From assembly GCA_938083135.1 (NCBI GenBank), contig CALLKY010000018.1, positions 1-52,595 on the forward strand: a DNA stretch of 52,595 bases, given 5' to 3'. How positions within the stretch are numbered: position 1 is the stretch's first letter; each line of letters opens with the position of its first letter. The translations under genes and the position numbers were made by a program. Below are positions 17,553 through 25,292 of the stretch, one piece after another. The notes under the pieces were generated by a model that worked only from the letters and a program-made list of their open reading frames with translations, was not told where the DNA came from and did not search any database. This stretch comes from an uncultured Alphaproteobacteria bacterium. Its GTDB lineage: Bacteria; Pseudomonadota; Alphaproteobacteria; Bin95.

Positions 17553-19328
17553 ATGCATCCCTATCGATCACACACCTGCGGCGCACTGCGCCAAGAGAAC
17601 GTGGGCCAGACTGTCCGTTTATCCGGCTGGGTTCACCGCAAGCGTGACCACGGCGGATTGCTGTTCATTGATCTGAGGGATCATTACGGCCTGACACAGT
17701 GTGTGTTCGACCGTGAGCGGGACGAAGCGGCATTTGTCATGGCTGAAGACGTTCGGCTCGAAAGCGTCATTACGCTAACGGGTGAATGCGTGGCCCGTGC
17801 TGACGATGCTAAGAACGATAACCTCCCAACCGGCAGCATTGAGTTGTGGGTGGATGAGGGGTCAGTTGATTCTGCCGTTGAATCCTTGCCGCTCCAAGTG
17901 AACAGCGAAGAGGATTATGGCGAGGAAACGCGCCTACGTTACCGCTTCCTGGACCTCCGCCGTTTCAAGATGCAGCGCAACATCACGCTGCGCTCAGACG
18001 TGATTTCCTCGATCCGGCGTCGCATGATCGACCAAGGCTTCCGTGAGTTCCAGACGCCGATTCTGACGGCCACGAGCCCGGAAGGTGCGCGCGACTTTCT
18101 GGTGCCATCAAGGGCGCATCCAGGGCAGTTTTATGCGCTGCCGCAAGCGCCGCAGCAGTTTAAGCAGTTGCTCATGGTCGCCGGATTCGATCGCTACTTC
18201 CAGATCGCGCCTTGCTTCCGGGATGAGGACGCGCGCGCGGATCGCTCGCCGGGTGAGTTCTATCAGCTCGATTTTGAGATGAGCTTTGTGACGCAAGAGG
18301 ATGTTTTTGCTGCCATTGAACCCGTCCTTCATGGCGTGTTTGAAGAATTCGCAGACGGCCGCTCCGTAACGCCGGCACCATTCCCGCGCATCCCCTATGA
18401 CGAATCCATGCTGAAATACGGTTCAGACAAGCCGGACCTTCGGAACCCGATTGAGATCGTGGACGTGACCGAGGCGTTCCGCGGTTCAAACTTCAAGATT
18501 TTTGCGGGCTTGATCGAAAAAGGCTCTGTCGTCCGTGCCGTTCCAGGCCCCGGTGGCGGCAGTCGCGCGTTCTGTGACCGCATGAATAGCTGGGCGCAGG
18601 GTGAAGGCAAACCGGGCCTTGGCTATATTTTCTTCCGTGATGGTGAAGGTGCGGGGCCGATTGCCAATAACATTGGCCCAGAGCGCGTTGAGCAGATCCG
18701 TGAGGCGTGCGGCCTGAAAGACGGCGATTCCGTGTTCTTCGTCTGTGACAAACCCGAAGGTGCCGCTGAATTTGCAGGTGCTTCGCGCACAAGAGTTGGC
18801 GAGACATTGGACTTGATTGAGCAGAACACGTTCAAGTTCTGCTGGATCGTCGATTTCCCGATGTTTGAGCTGGATTCGAAAACGGGCGAGATGGCGTTCT
18901 CCCACAATCCGTTCTCCATGCCGCAGGGTGGCATGGACGCGCTGGAGAACCAGGACCCGCTGACCATTAAGGCGTATCAGTACGACATCGTCTGCAATGG
19001 CGTTGAATTGTCCTCGGGTGCCATCCGAAACCACCGTCCAGAAGTTATGTACAAAGCTTTTGAGATGGCGGGTTACGGGCCGGAAGAGGTGGATAGCCGA
19101 TTTGGTGGCATGATTTCCGCCCTGAAGCTTGGCGCACCACCCCATGGCGGCTCAGCGCCAGGCATCGACCGGATTGTGATGTTGCTCGCTGATGAGCCGA
19201 ACATCCGCGAAGTCATCGCATTCCCAATGAACCAGCAGGCGCAAGACCTGATGATGGGTGCACCTGCACCTGCCGATGATCGACATCTCAAAGAACTCGG
19301 CATCCGTCTTGATGGACCAAAGGGCTAA
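17553..19328 (+). CDS. aspS: Aspartyl-tRNA synthetase
   Basis: This class II synthetase charges tRNA-Asp and, in organisms with GatCAB, may also misacylate tRNA-Asn. The 591-residue length is the bacterial type, with an N-terminal OB fold ([26 protein letters not shown]), catalytic core signatures (motif 2 around [22 protein letters not shown]; motif 3 [14 protein letters not shown]), and the bacterial insertion (about 290-420). The gatCAB operon at 46-49 kb suggests that this enzyme could be non-discriminating, but I cannot tell from the sequence alone. The downstream EipB-like gene overlaps its 3' end. Confidence 0.98.
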   Translation: MHPYRSHTCGALRQENVGQTVRLSGWVHRKRDHGGLLFIDLRDHYGLTQCVFDRERDEAAFVMAEDVRLESVITLTGECVARADDAKNDNLPTGSIELWVDEGSVDSAVESLPLQVNSEEDYGEETRLRYRFLDLRRFKMQRNITLRSDVISSIRRRMIDQGFREFQTPILTATSPEGARDFLVPSRAHPGQFYALPQAPQQFKQLLMVAGFDRYFQIAPCFRDEDARADRSPGEFYQLDFEMSFVTQEDVFAAIEPVLHGVFEEFADGRSVTPAPFPRIPYDESMLKYGSDKPDLRNPIEIVDVTEAFRGSNFKIFAGLIEKGSVVRAVPGPGGGSRAFCDRMNSWAQGEGKPGLGYIFFRDGEGAGPIANNIGPERVEQIREACGLKDGDSVFFVCDKPEGAAEFAGASRTRVGETLDLIEQNTFKFCWIVDFPMFELDSKTGEMAFSHNPFSMPQGGMDALENQDPLTIKAYQYDIVCNGVELSSGAIRNHRPEVMYKAFEMAGYGPEEVDSRFGGMISALKLGAPPHGGSAPGIDRIVMLLADEPNIREVIAFPMNQQAQDLMMGAPAPADDRHLKELGIRLDGPKG

Positions 19329-20103
19329 CGTCTTGGGGCGTTTTCTTGCTCTGGCAGCCATTCTCTGCGGCCTGTCCGTCCCGGCGGATGCCGGAGAGAT
19401 TGCGCCGCATCGTGCCCTTTATGACGTCACGATGGTGGGGCCAGCCCAAAATATCGATGACGCCGTTGGCCTGTTGTCTGTCGAGATTTCGCGGAGTTGT
19501 GAGCAGTGGACCTATAGCCAGCGGTTTGAGCTGAAACTCATCCAAGAGGGCGCGGACCTTGGGGATTTCAGCTTCAGGCTGACAGCGTGGGAAAGTCTGG
19601 ATGGCGACCGGTATGGCTTCCGCTCCACGACGTCCCAAGGCAAAGCGGCGGGCGTCAAATTGGTTGGTCGCGGTGAGATCAACGCGGATGGCGCAGGCCT
19701 TGCTAAATACACGGAACCGGCAGCGTTTGAGCGGCCTTTGCCGTCTGGCGTACTGTTTCCAATCGGCTGGTTAAAAGCGGGCTTAGCCGCATCTGAAGCC
19801 GGGCAAAAACGGTTCAGCGGCCATGTGTTCATGGGGGCCGCACCGGATGAGCCGCTTCGGGTAAATTCAATCATCGTGGCGGCAGATGCGGTAAACCAGG
19901 GAGAGGCCTTGCTACAAGGTCCACGTTGGCGTCACCTTTCAGCCTTTTACAACCAGACGAGCGCTGAAGTGCCTGAGTATGAGGCTGAGGAGACGGTTCT
20001 GGCCAATGGCGTTCTGGCGGGCGCAATTATGCGGTATCCGACCTACGCACTTCAGGTGAAGTTACAGCGGATTGAGGCACTGCCTGATCCCAATGATTGC
20101 TGA
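19312..20103 (+). CDS. eipB: EipB-like envelope integrity protein (DUF1849)
   Basis: The 263-residue protein has a signal peptide (about residues 8-27, ending ADA) followed by the DUF1849 signature [10 protein letters not shown]. EipB is a periplasmic spiral beta protein needed for cell-envelope stability in Brucella. In that protein a disulfide links an early cysteine to one close to the C-terminus; here C63 (RSCEQW) and the very last residue C263 (PNDC) occupy those positions. [10 protein letters not shown] matches the conserved LFPT-like motif. Start is uncertain: ATG 19312 overlaps aspS by 17 bases, while TTG at 19333 has AAGGG eight bases upstream and gives a cleaner signal peptide. Converges with dinB. 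Confidence 0.8.
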   Translation: MDQRANVLGRFLALAAILCGLSVPADAGEIAPHRALYDVTMVGPAQNIDDAVGLLSVEISRSCEQWTYSQRFELKLIQEGADLGDFSFRLTAWESLDGDRYGFRSTTSQGKAAGVKLVGRGEINADGAGLAKYTEPAAFERPLPSGVLFPIGWLKAGLAASEAGQKRFSGHVFMGAAPDEPLRVNSIIVAADAVNQGEALLQGPRWRHLSAFYNQTSAEVPEYEAEETVLANGVLAGAIMRYPTYALQVKLQRIEALPDPNDC

Positions 20104-20114
20104 GGATTTAGCGT

Positions 20115-21413
20115 TCAAGACTTCTTGTCGTGGCGGATCGCGCGACCTTTATAGATCGCTTCATTGCCGCCTTTTGAGCGGATCGCAGCCATCGCCGCCT
20201 CCAACTTGATATGGCGTGCAGCACTTTCACCGGGTGTTGCAGCCGCTAGAAGGTCGTCCTTATCAACGGCTTCATCTGCGGTGTGCAAATCGGATGCACC
20301 AAGACCAATCAGGCGGAATTTCCTTCCGTCTAACTCGGCCAACAACATCGGTTCGGCGATTCTGTAGAGACGTTCAGCCAGTTGTGTTGGGGGTTCAGCC
20401 GGGCGTTGCCGGGTCAGAATTTTGAACCCATCCGTTTTGAGCTTCATGACAACGGACCCAGCCGCAAAATTCTTCGCCTTCAATTGGGCCGCTACCTTTT
20501 CTGCTTGCCGCCAAAGGATTGGACGAAGGGTTTCCGGGTCGCCAAAGTCTGTCTGCAAGGTTGTTTCAGATGAAATGCTCTTGGTCTTCCGCTCGGGACT
20601 GACTTTCCGTGGGTCCTCCGCTTTTGCGAAGGCTTCAAGTCGTGCGCCGGACGCGCCATAGCGTTCCAACAGGCGGCCTGGAGGCAGGCGGGCAAGATCG
20701 CTGACGCGCCGAAACCCATCGCGCTCCAACTTCTCAACGAAGCGTTTGCCCACCCCCGGCAATGCGCCAACAGGTAGGGATGCAACGACACCAGGCGCAT
20801 CTGCACGGCCAAGTACAGCGAATCCACGGGGCTTATCCATGTCTGACGCAAGCTTAGCCAGAAATTTGTTGTAGCTGAGGCCGATGGAGGCCGTGACCCC
20901 CAATTCAGCTTCAATCCGGCTCACCAAACCAGCTAAAACGCCGGCGGGAGGATGCTTGAATAAACGGCGCGAGCCGGTGAGGTCCAGGAATGCTTCGTCA
21001 ATGGAGATTGGCTCAACCAGGGGCGTAGCGCTCTCCAGAATGGTGCGAACTGCGCGGCCGACTTCAACATATTTTGCCATGTTGGGGCGAATCACGACCG
21101 CATCAGGGCATGCCTTCAATGCCTTGAACATGGGCATCGCTGACCGCACACCGTAACGCCGGGCGATATAGCAGGCAGTGGACACGACGCCCCGTCGCCC
21201 ACCACCAATGATCAGAGGCTTGTCTAGCAGGCCAGGATCGTCACGCTTCTCGACCGTTGCATAGAACGCATCACAGTCGATATGGGCGATGCTGAGGTCT
21301 TCAAGTTCAGGGTGCGCCAGAAGACGGGCCGAGCCGCAACTGGCGCAGCGGGCGGCCTTCGGTTTGACGTCGGCTGGATCAAGGGTGCCGCATTGGCGGC
21401 AGAGCATCGGCAT
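20115..21413 (-). CDS. dinB: DNA polymerase IV with N-terminal zinc ribbon
   Basis: This Y-family translesion polymerase has its palm signatures intact: IAHIDCDAF (D46 and D48) and SIDEAFLDL (D139 and E140). The thumb helix-hairpin-helix is around GALPGVGKRFVEKLERDG, and a little-finger domain follows. At 432 residues it is longer than E. coli DinB (351). The extra part includes an N-terminal CxxC...CxxC cluster (C5, C8, C23, C26) that should bind zinc, and a C-terminal tail with RHIKLEAAMAAIR. No beta-clamp motif is obvious. A LexA site was not recognised in the 100-base gap upstream. imuA/imuB genes are not nearby. Confidence 0.94.
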   Translation of the reverse strand: MPMLCRQCGTLDPADVKPKAARCASCGSARLLAHPELEDLSIAHIDCDAFYATVEKRDDPGLLDKPLIIGGGRRGVVSTACYIARRYGVRSAMPMFKALKACPDAVVIRPNMAKYVEVGRAVRTILESATPLVEPISIDEAFLDLTGSRRLFKHPPAGVLAGLVSRIEAELGVTASIGLSYNKFLAKLASDMDKPRGFAVLGRADAPGVVASLPVGALPGVGKRFVEKLERDGFRRVSDLARLPPGRLLERYGASGARLEAFAKAEDPRKVSPERKTKSISSETTLQTDFGDPETLRPILWRQAEKVAAQLKAKNFAAGSVVMKLKTDGFKILTRQRPAEPPTQLAERLYRIAEPMLLAELDGRKFRLIGLGASDLHTADEAVDKDDLLAAATPGESAARHIKLEAAMAAIRSKGGNEAIYKGRAIRHDKKS

Positions 21414-21513
21414 GGCAGGTCCTTTGCGCCGAATAAGGATAGCGCGGCAAGGGCCTGACGGGTAGGCTTGTGCAATCTAATTCCCAACCGAATGCGAAAG
21501 TGACTAAAACGCC

Positions 21514-22350
21514 ATGCATTATTGCGGATTCTACTTCCCGACAGATTACGGCATCGACCCGCGCGAGCTGGCGAAGGCAATGGAAGACCGCGGTTTCGAA
21601 TCGCTATTCTTCCCAGAGCACACGCACATCCCGGCAAGCCGTAAAAGCGCATTCCCAGGTGGCGGGGACCTACCGAAGCGGTATGTCCACACCCACGATC
21701 CATTCGTGACGTGCACAGCTGCCGCAGCAGCTACAACGACGTTGAAGGTCGGCACGGGCATCTGCCTCGTCCCGCAGCATGAGCCGATTGTTACGGCTAA
21801 GGCCATCGCCAGCCTGGATTATTTCTCCGGCGGGCGGTTCCTGTTCGGCATTGGCGGCGGTTGGAATGTCGAGGAAATGAACCAGCACGGCGTTGAATAC
21901 AAAACCCGCTTCAAGCAGATGCGCGAACATATCCTGGCGATGAAAGCGCTCTGGACGGAGGAAGAGGCGTCATTCGACGGCGAGTTTGTGAAGCTGGAGA
22001 AGACTTGGTCCTATCCGAAGCCAACGCAAACGCCGCATCCGCCAATTCTGCTCGGCGGTGAGACTGACTACACGCTCAAGCGGGTCGTCGACTATTGCGA
22101 TGGCTGGTACCCGCGCGCGACGAAGGACTTTGATCCGGCAATCGCGATGCAACGCCTAAAAGCGCACGCGGATGACGCAGGCCGCAGCATGGATGAGCTG
22201 ACGGTATCTGTATTCCGAGCACCCGCTGATGCGCAAAAGCTTACCAGCTATCACGATGCTGGAATCACCCGGGCGATCTTTGAGATTCCAGATGCACCAC
22301 GTGATGAAATTCTGAAGCAGCTAGACGACTACACGAAGATTATGGCTTAG
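21514..22350 (+). CDS. LLM-class flavin-dependent oxidoreductase
   Basis: This 278-residue protein belongs to the bacterial luciferase-like monooxygenase superfamily, in the F420/FMN-dependent group. Recognisable elements are YFPTDYGIDPRELA, LFFPEHTHIP, the core LKVGTGICLVPQHEPIVTAKAIASLDYFSGGRF and GIGGGWNVEEM, then PPILLGGE. Members oxidise varied organic substrates with reduced flavin or F420; no substrate can be assigned. Some relatives are annotated F420-dependent, though whether this organism makes F420 is unknown. Its 3' end abuts the Lrp gene convergently (five bases between stops). Confidence 0.9.
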   Translation: MHYCGFYFPTDYGIDPRELAKAMEDRGFESLFFPEHTHIPASRKSAFPGGGDLPKRYVHTHDPFVTCTAAAAATTTLKVGTGICLVPQHEPIVTAKAIASLDYFSGGRFLFGIGGGWNVEEMNQHGVEYKTRFKQMREHILAMKALWTEEEASFDGEFVKLEKTWSYPKPTQTPHPPILLGGETDYTLKRVVDYCDGWYPRATKDFDPAIAMQRLKAHADDAGRSMDELTVSVFRAPADAQKLTSYHDAGITRAIFEIPDAPRDEILKQLDDYTKIMA

Positions 22351-22355
22351 CCAGC

Positions 22356-22850
22356 CTAGGTATCCTCATCGGCTTGTGGAATGTCCGCGAGCTCGATGGG
22401 GATGCCTGGCTCACGCTTTGCTGTTTGGATGACAGGGAATGTCGTGACGCGGATGACATCCTTTGTGCCGGTTAGGCGCTGGGTCAAAGCGTTCTCATCA
22501 GCGGTATTCCGCGCGACCAGGCGGAGCAAGAAATCTCCGCCGCCGCGCACCATGTGGCATTCCCGAACTTCCGGCCATTCGGAAACCATCGTCTCGAACG
22601 CTTGCAGCCGATCAAGTGCCTGGCTTTCTAAGCCAATCAGCGCAAAAAGCTCTGCCTCATAGCCAAGCTTTGGGCCATCCAGGTCAGCGTGATAGCCACG
22701 GATGTAGCCGTCCTCCTCCAACGCGCGCAGGCGACGAAGGCAAGGGGGCGGGGAGATGCCAGCGTTGGCCGCGAGTTCAACATTTGTCATCCTGCCGTTG
22801 TGTTGCAGATCTGACAGAATACGCAGGTTGATGGCGTCCATTTTCGGCAT
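22356..22850 (-). CDS. Lrp/AsnC family transcriptional regulator
   Basis: The 164-residue product has an N-terminal winged helix (MDAINLRILSDLQHNGRMTNVELAANAGISPPPCLRRLRALE, about residues 4-45) and a C-terminal RAM ligand-binding domain, with the typical LIGLESQ and VRECHMVRGGGDFLLRLV stretches. Such regulators bind amino acids and control transport or catabolism. It is transcribed away from trxB; the shared 166-base gap probably holds both promoters and perhaps an autoregulatory site. Target genes are unknown. The C-terminal tail is acidic. Confidence 0.95.
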   Translation of the reverse strand: MPKMDAINLRILSDLQHNGRMTNVELAANAGISPPPCLRRLRALEEDGYIRGYHADLDGPKLGYEAELFALIGLESQALDRLQAFETMVSEWPEVRECHMVRGGGDFLLRLVARNTADENALTQRLTGTKDVIRVTTFPVIQTAKREPGIPIELADIPQADEDT

Positions 22851-23016
22851 GTCTTGGTGGTTCCCTGTCGAACATCGCGCTGTTTTCAGCGTCTCATCAC
22901 ATTTTTCTCTGCTATGATGTTATACAGAGATCATCAGGCTGCACAGGTTGCCGCGCCGCCGTGTGCACCATACCTACGGCACATACAATTCTTTGATACG
23001 CTGAGGAGCCGGTTTC

Positions 23017-23985
23017 ATGGCGACTGAATACAAGACACAGGTTCTGATTATCGGCTCCGGGCCTGCGGGTTACACGGCCGCCATTTATGCTGCGCGCGCT
23101 GGGCTTGAGCCAATGATCGTTCAGGGCTTAGCCCCGGGCGGCCAGCTGACGATCACCACAGATGTAGAGAACTACCCCGGATTCGCGGATGTAATCCAAG
23201 GCCCTTGGCTGATGGATCAGATGCGTGAGCAGGCGGAGAAAGTTGGCACCAAGCTCGTGTTCGACCTGATCTCTGACGTGAACTTTGATCAGCGGCCATT
23301 CGTATGCACTGGCGATTCGGGCGACGTGTTCATCGCCGAATCGGTCATCATCGCCACTGGCGCGGAAGCAAAATGGCTTGGCATTGAAAGCGAGCAAAAG
23401 TTCCAAGGGTTTGGTGTTTCAGCCTGTGCGACCTGTGACGGTTTCTTTTTCCGCGGCAAGGAGGTTCTTGTTGTCGGCGGTGGTAACACGGCCGTAGAGG
23501 AAGCGCTGTATCTAACCAATCATGTCTCCAAAGTGACAGTCATTCATCGGCGTGAAGAATTCCGTGCGGAAAAGATCTTGCAGGACCGGTTATTCCGTAA
23601 CCCCAAGATCAAAGTTATTTGGAACACGGTTCTGGAAGAAGTTGTTGGCGGTACGGATCCCCTGGGCGTCACCGGTGCGAAAATCCGAGATACCAAGACC
23701 AATGCTGTTAGTGACTTAAGTGTGGATGGCGTGTTCATCGCCATCGGGCACCGTCCCAACACAGATATCTTCAAAGGCAAGATCACCATGGATGGCGAAG
23801 GCTATATTGAGCCGGTTGACGCTACCACCCGCACGAACGTCACGGGCGTATTTGCTGCAGGCGATGTGCGTGACAAAGTCTACCGCCAAGCTGTGACGGC
23901 TGCGGGGCAGGGCTGCATGGCAGCGCTGGATGCTGAAAAGTATCTGGCAGCACTGGAGGACGCACCGAGCGTCGCCGCGCAATGA
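23017..23985 (+). CDS. trxB: Thioredoxin reductase
   Basis: TrxB passes electrons from NADPH through FAD and a disulfide to thioredoxin. The 322-residue length is typical. It has the FAD loop IIGSGPAGYTAAIYAAR (11-27), the redox pair C137/C140 in SACATCDGFF, the NADPH loop VVGGGNTAVEEALY (152-165) and the C-terminal FAD loop GVFAAGDVRDKVYRQAVTAAGQGCMAA. The ribosome binding site is GAGGAG at 23004-23009. Its stop overlaps the LysR start (ATGA), so the two are probably co-transcribed. Confidence 0.98.
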   Translation: MATEYKTQVLIIGSGPAGYTAAIYAARAGLEPMIVQGLAPGGQLTITTDVENYPGFADVIQGPWLMDQMREQAEKVGTKLVFDLISDVNFDQRPFVCTGDSGDVFIAESVIIATGAEAKWLGIESEQKFQGFGVSACATCDGFFFRGKEVLVVGGGNTAVEEALYLTNHVSKVTVIHRREEFRAEKILQDRLFRNPKIKVIWNTVLEEVVGGTDPLGVTGAKIRDTKTNAVSDLSVDGVFIAIGHRPNTDIFKGKITMDGEGYIEPVDATTRTNVTGVFAAGDVRDKVYRQAVTAAGQGCMAALDAEKYLAALEDAPSVAAQ

Positions 23986-24950
23986 TGCGCTCACGGATGG
24001 ATTGGGACAAACTGCGGGTTTTCCATGCAGTCGCAGATGCTGGCAGCTTTACGCATGCTGGTGAAACGCTGAATCTTTCCCAATCCGCCGTATCACGCCA
24101 AATCCATGCGCTTGAAGAAAGCTTGGATGTTGTGCTGTTCCATCGGCATGCGCGCGGCTTGATCCTGACCGAACAAGGCGAGCTTCTGCACGCCAACGTG
24201 CGCGATGTATTCCATCGCCTGGCGATGACAGAAGCGATGCTGACCGAAAGTAAGGACAGCCCGGAAGGCCCCCTCAAGATCAGCACGACCGTGACATTTG
24301 GGTCGACCTGGCTAACACGTGTGATCAAGAAGTTCATTGCTGATTATCCGACCGTGCAGGTCAGCTTGATCCTAACGGATTCGGACCTTGATATCTCAAT
24401 GCGCGAAGCCGATTGTGCTATCCGGTTTACCGCGCCGACGCAGCCAGACCTTATCCAGAAGCATCTCCGTACGATCCGCTCACGGCTTTATGCGTCGCCG
24501 GATTATCTTCGTGAACACGGCATGCCGACATCAATCGAAGATCTGGATGGGCATCTAATTGTTTTCGGTGACGATACGCCCGCACCTTCGCCAACGATTA
24601 ATTGGCCTATGCAGCTGCGCGTTCATGATCATCAGATTGAGCCGGTGCTTCGCGTCAATAATATTTATGGCATGTACCGGGCAGTGGCGTCGGGGCTAGG
24701 AATTGCCTCATTGCCAAGCTACATGGCGCGGTTGAGCTCTGAGTTGGTGCATGTGTTGCCCGACATGGTTGGCCCAGAAGCGGATATGTACTTTGTCTAT
24801 CCGGAAGAATTGCGGGATACAAAGCGAATTAACGTCTTCCGGGATTTTCTAATCAGGCAGATCGCCGAGTCCTGGAACCCGGTCGCGCCGCGCACCCACG
24901 AGATGAAGACGCGGGTTGGAATAAAGCAATTGGAGCCATCGGCTGATTAG
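23982..24950 (+). CDS. LysR family transcriptional regulator
   Basis: The 322-residue product has a LysR-type winged helix near its N-terminus (WDKLRVFHAVADAGSFTHAGETLNLSQSAVSRQIHALEE) and a LysR substrate-binding domain from about residue 95, starting PEGPLKISTT. The ligand is unknown. Starts are ambiguous: ATG 23982 overlaps the trxB stop, but ATG 23997 (MDWDKL) is the usual family start. Translational coupling to trxB is unusual for a LysR gene, which is more often divergent from its target. A hairpin follows it. Confidence 0.93.
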   Translation: MMRSRMDWDKLRVFHAVADAGSFTHAGETLNLSQSAVSRQIHALEESLDVVLFHRHARGLILTEQGELLHANVRDVFHRLAMTEAMLTESKDSPEGPLKISTTVTFGSTWLTRVIKKFIADYPTVQVSLILTDSDLDISMREADCAIRFTAPTQPDLIQKHLRTIRSRLYASPDYLREHGMPTSIEDLDGHLIVFGDDTPAPSPTINWPMQLRVHDHQIEPVLRVNNIYGMYRAVASGLGIASLPSYMARLSSELVHVLPDMVGPEADMYFVYPEELRDTKRINVFRDFLIRQIAESWNPVAPRTHEMKTRVGIKQLEPSAD

Positions 24951-24958
24951 CAATTTTC

Positions 24959-24981
24959 AGCCATGCGATTTTTGCATGGCT
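24959..24981. terminator. Hairpin after the LysR gene
   Basis: A perfect 8-bp stem (24959-24966 with 24974-24981) with a seven-base T-rich loop. No T-run follows it on the plus strand, so it is at most a weak terminator. Confidence 0.45.
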
Positions 24982-25037
24982 CGTGCGCCTATTTATGACT
25001 GGCGGCGCAGGGATCGGATTCTTATTTTATCACTAGG

Positions 25038-25166
25038 CCGTTGATTGAACGGTCCGGCAGTTGACGAGTCCCGCTTTCGGGCTTTGCTCTCACTGTCGAA
25101 CGTCTCCCAGACGTTAAGCCTCCCTGTTCAATTCCTGCCGGGCCTCAAAGCCCGGCATTTTTTTTT
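25038..25166 (+). ncRNA. Candidate structured RNA / attenuator upstream of the TRAP permease
   Basis: The 342-base gap between the LysR gene and the TRAP permease contains a dense set of stems. Hairpin A pairs 25038-25042 with 25048-25052. A 7-bp outer stem pairs CCGGCAG (25054-25060) with CTGCCGG (25135-25141). Inside lie a CCCG/CGGG hairpin (25070-25073 with 25078-25081) and a perfect 7-bp hairpin with a CCC loop (25099-25105 with 25109-25115). A perfect 8-bp terminator follows (25136-25143 with 25150-25157) with nine T residues to 25166. The outer stem and the terminator compete for the same bases, the geometry of a transcription attenuator. The CCC loop and an adjacent CCTCCC could instead be anti-Shine-Dalgarno motifs of a trans-acting sRNA. 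I recognise no known Rfam class. The remaining 126 bases to the permease hold a further AAAGGGC/GCCCTTT pairing (25201-25207 with 25253-25259). Confidence 0.6.
25136..25166 (+). terminator. Strong intrinsic terminator before the TRAP permease
   Basis: Perfect 8-bp GC stem (25136-25143 with 25150-25157), loop CTCAAA, and a run of nine T. It lies 126 bases upstream of the permease start and ends the candidate RNA above. Confidence 0.93.
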
Positions 25167-25292
25167 GGTTTCCCTGATATTTGCGGTCTTTGGATCATTC
25201 AAAGGGCTTCCATGGCCTGCGTTGGCCCTGCATAATGCGCGCGTGGGCGTTCGCCCTTTCCAAGATGAATTCCGATTTCGCAGGAGCGCCCG

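Noticed and set aside
17465-17647. 60-residue open frame upstream of aspS
   Set aside because: Overlaps the certain aspS start in another frame and has no ribosome binding site.
25038-25166. Known RNA classes for the structured element (TPP, SAM-II, glycine, 6S, SRP RNA, tmRNA)
   Set aside because: None of their conserved core sequences is present; only stem geometry supports the call.
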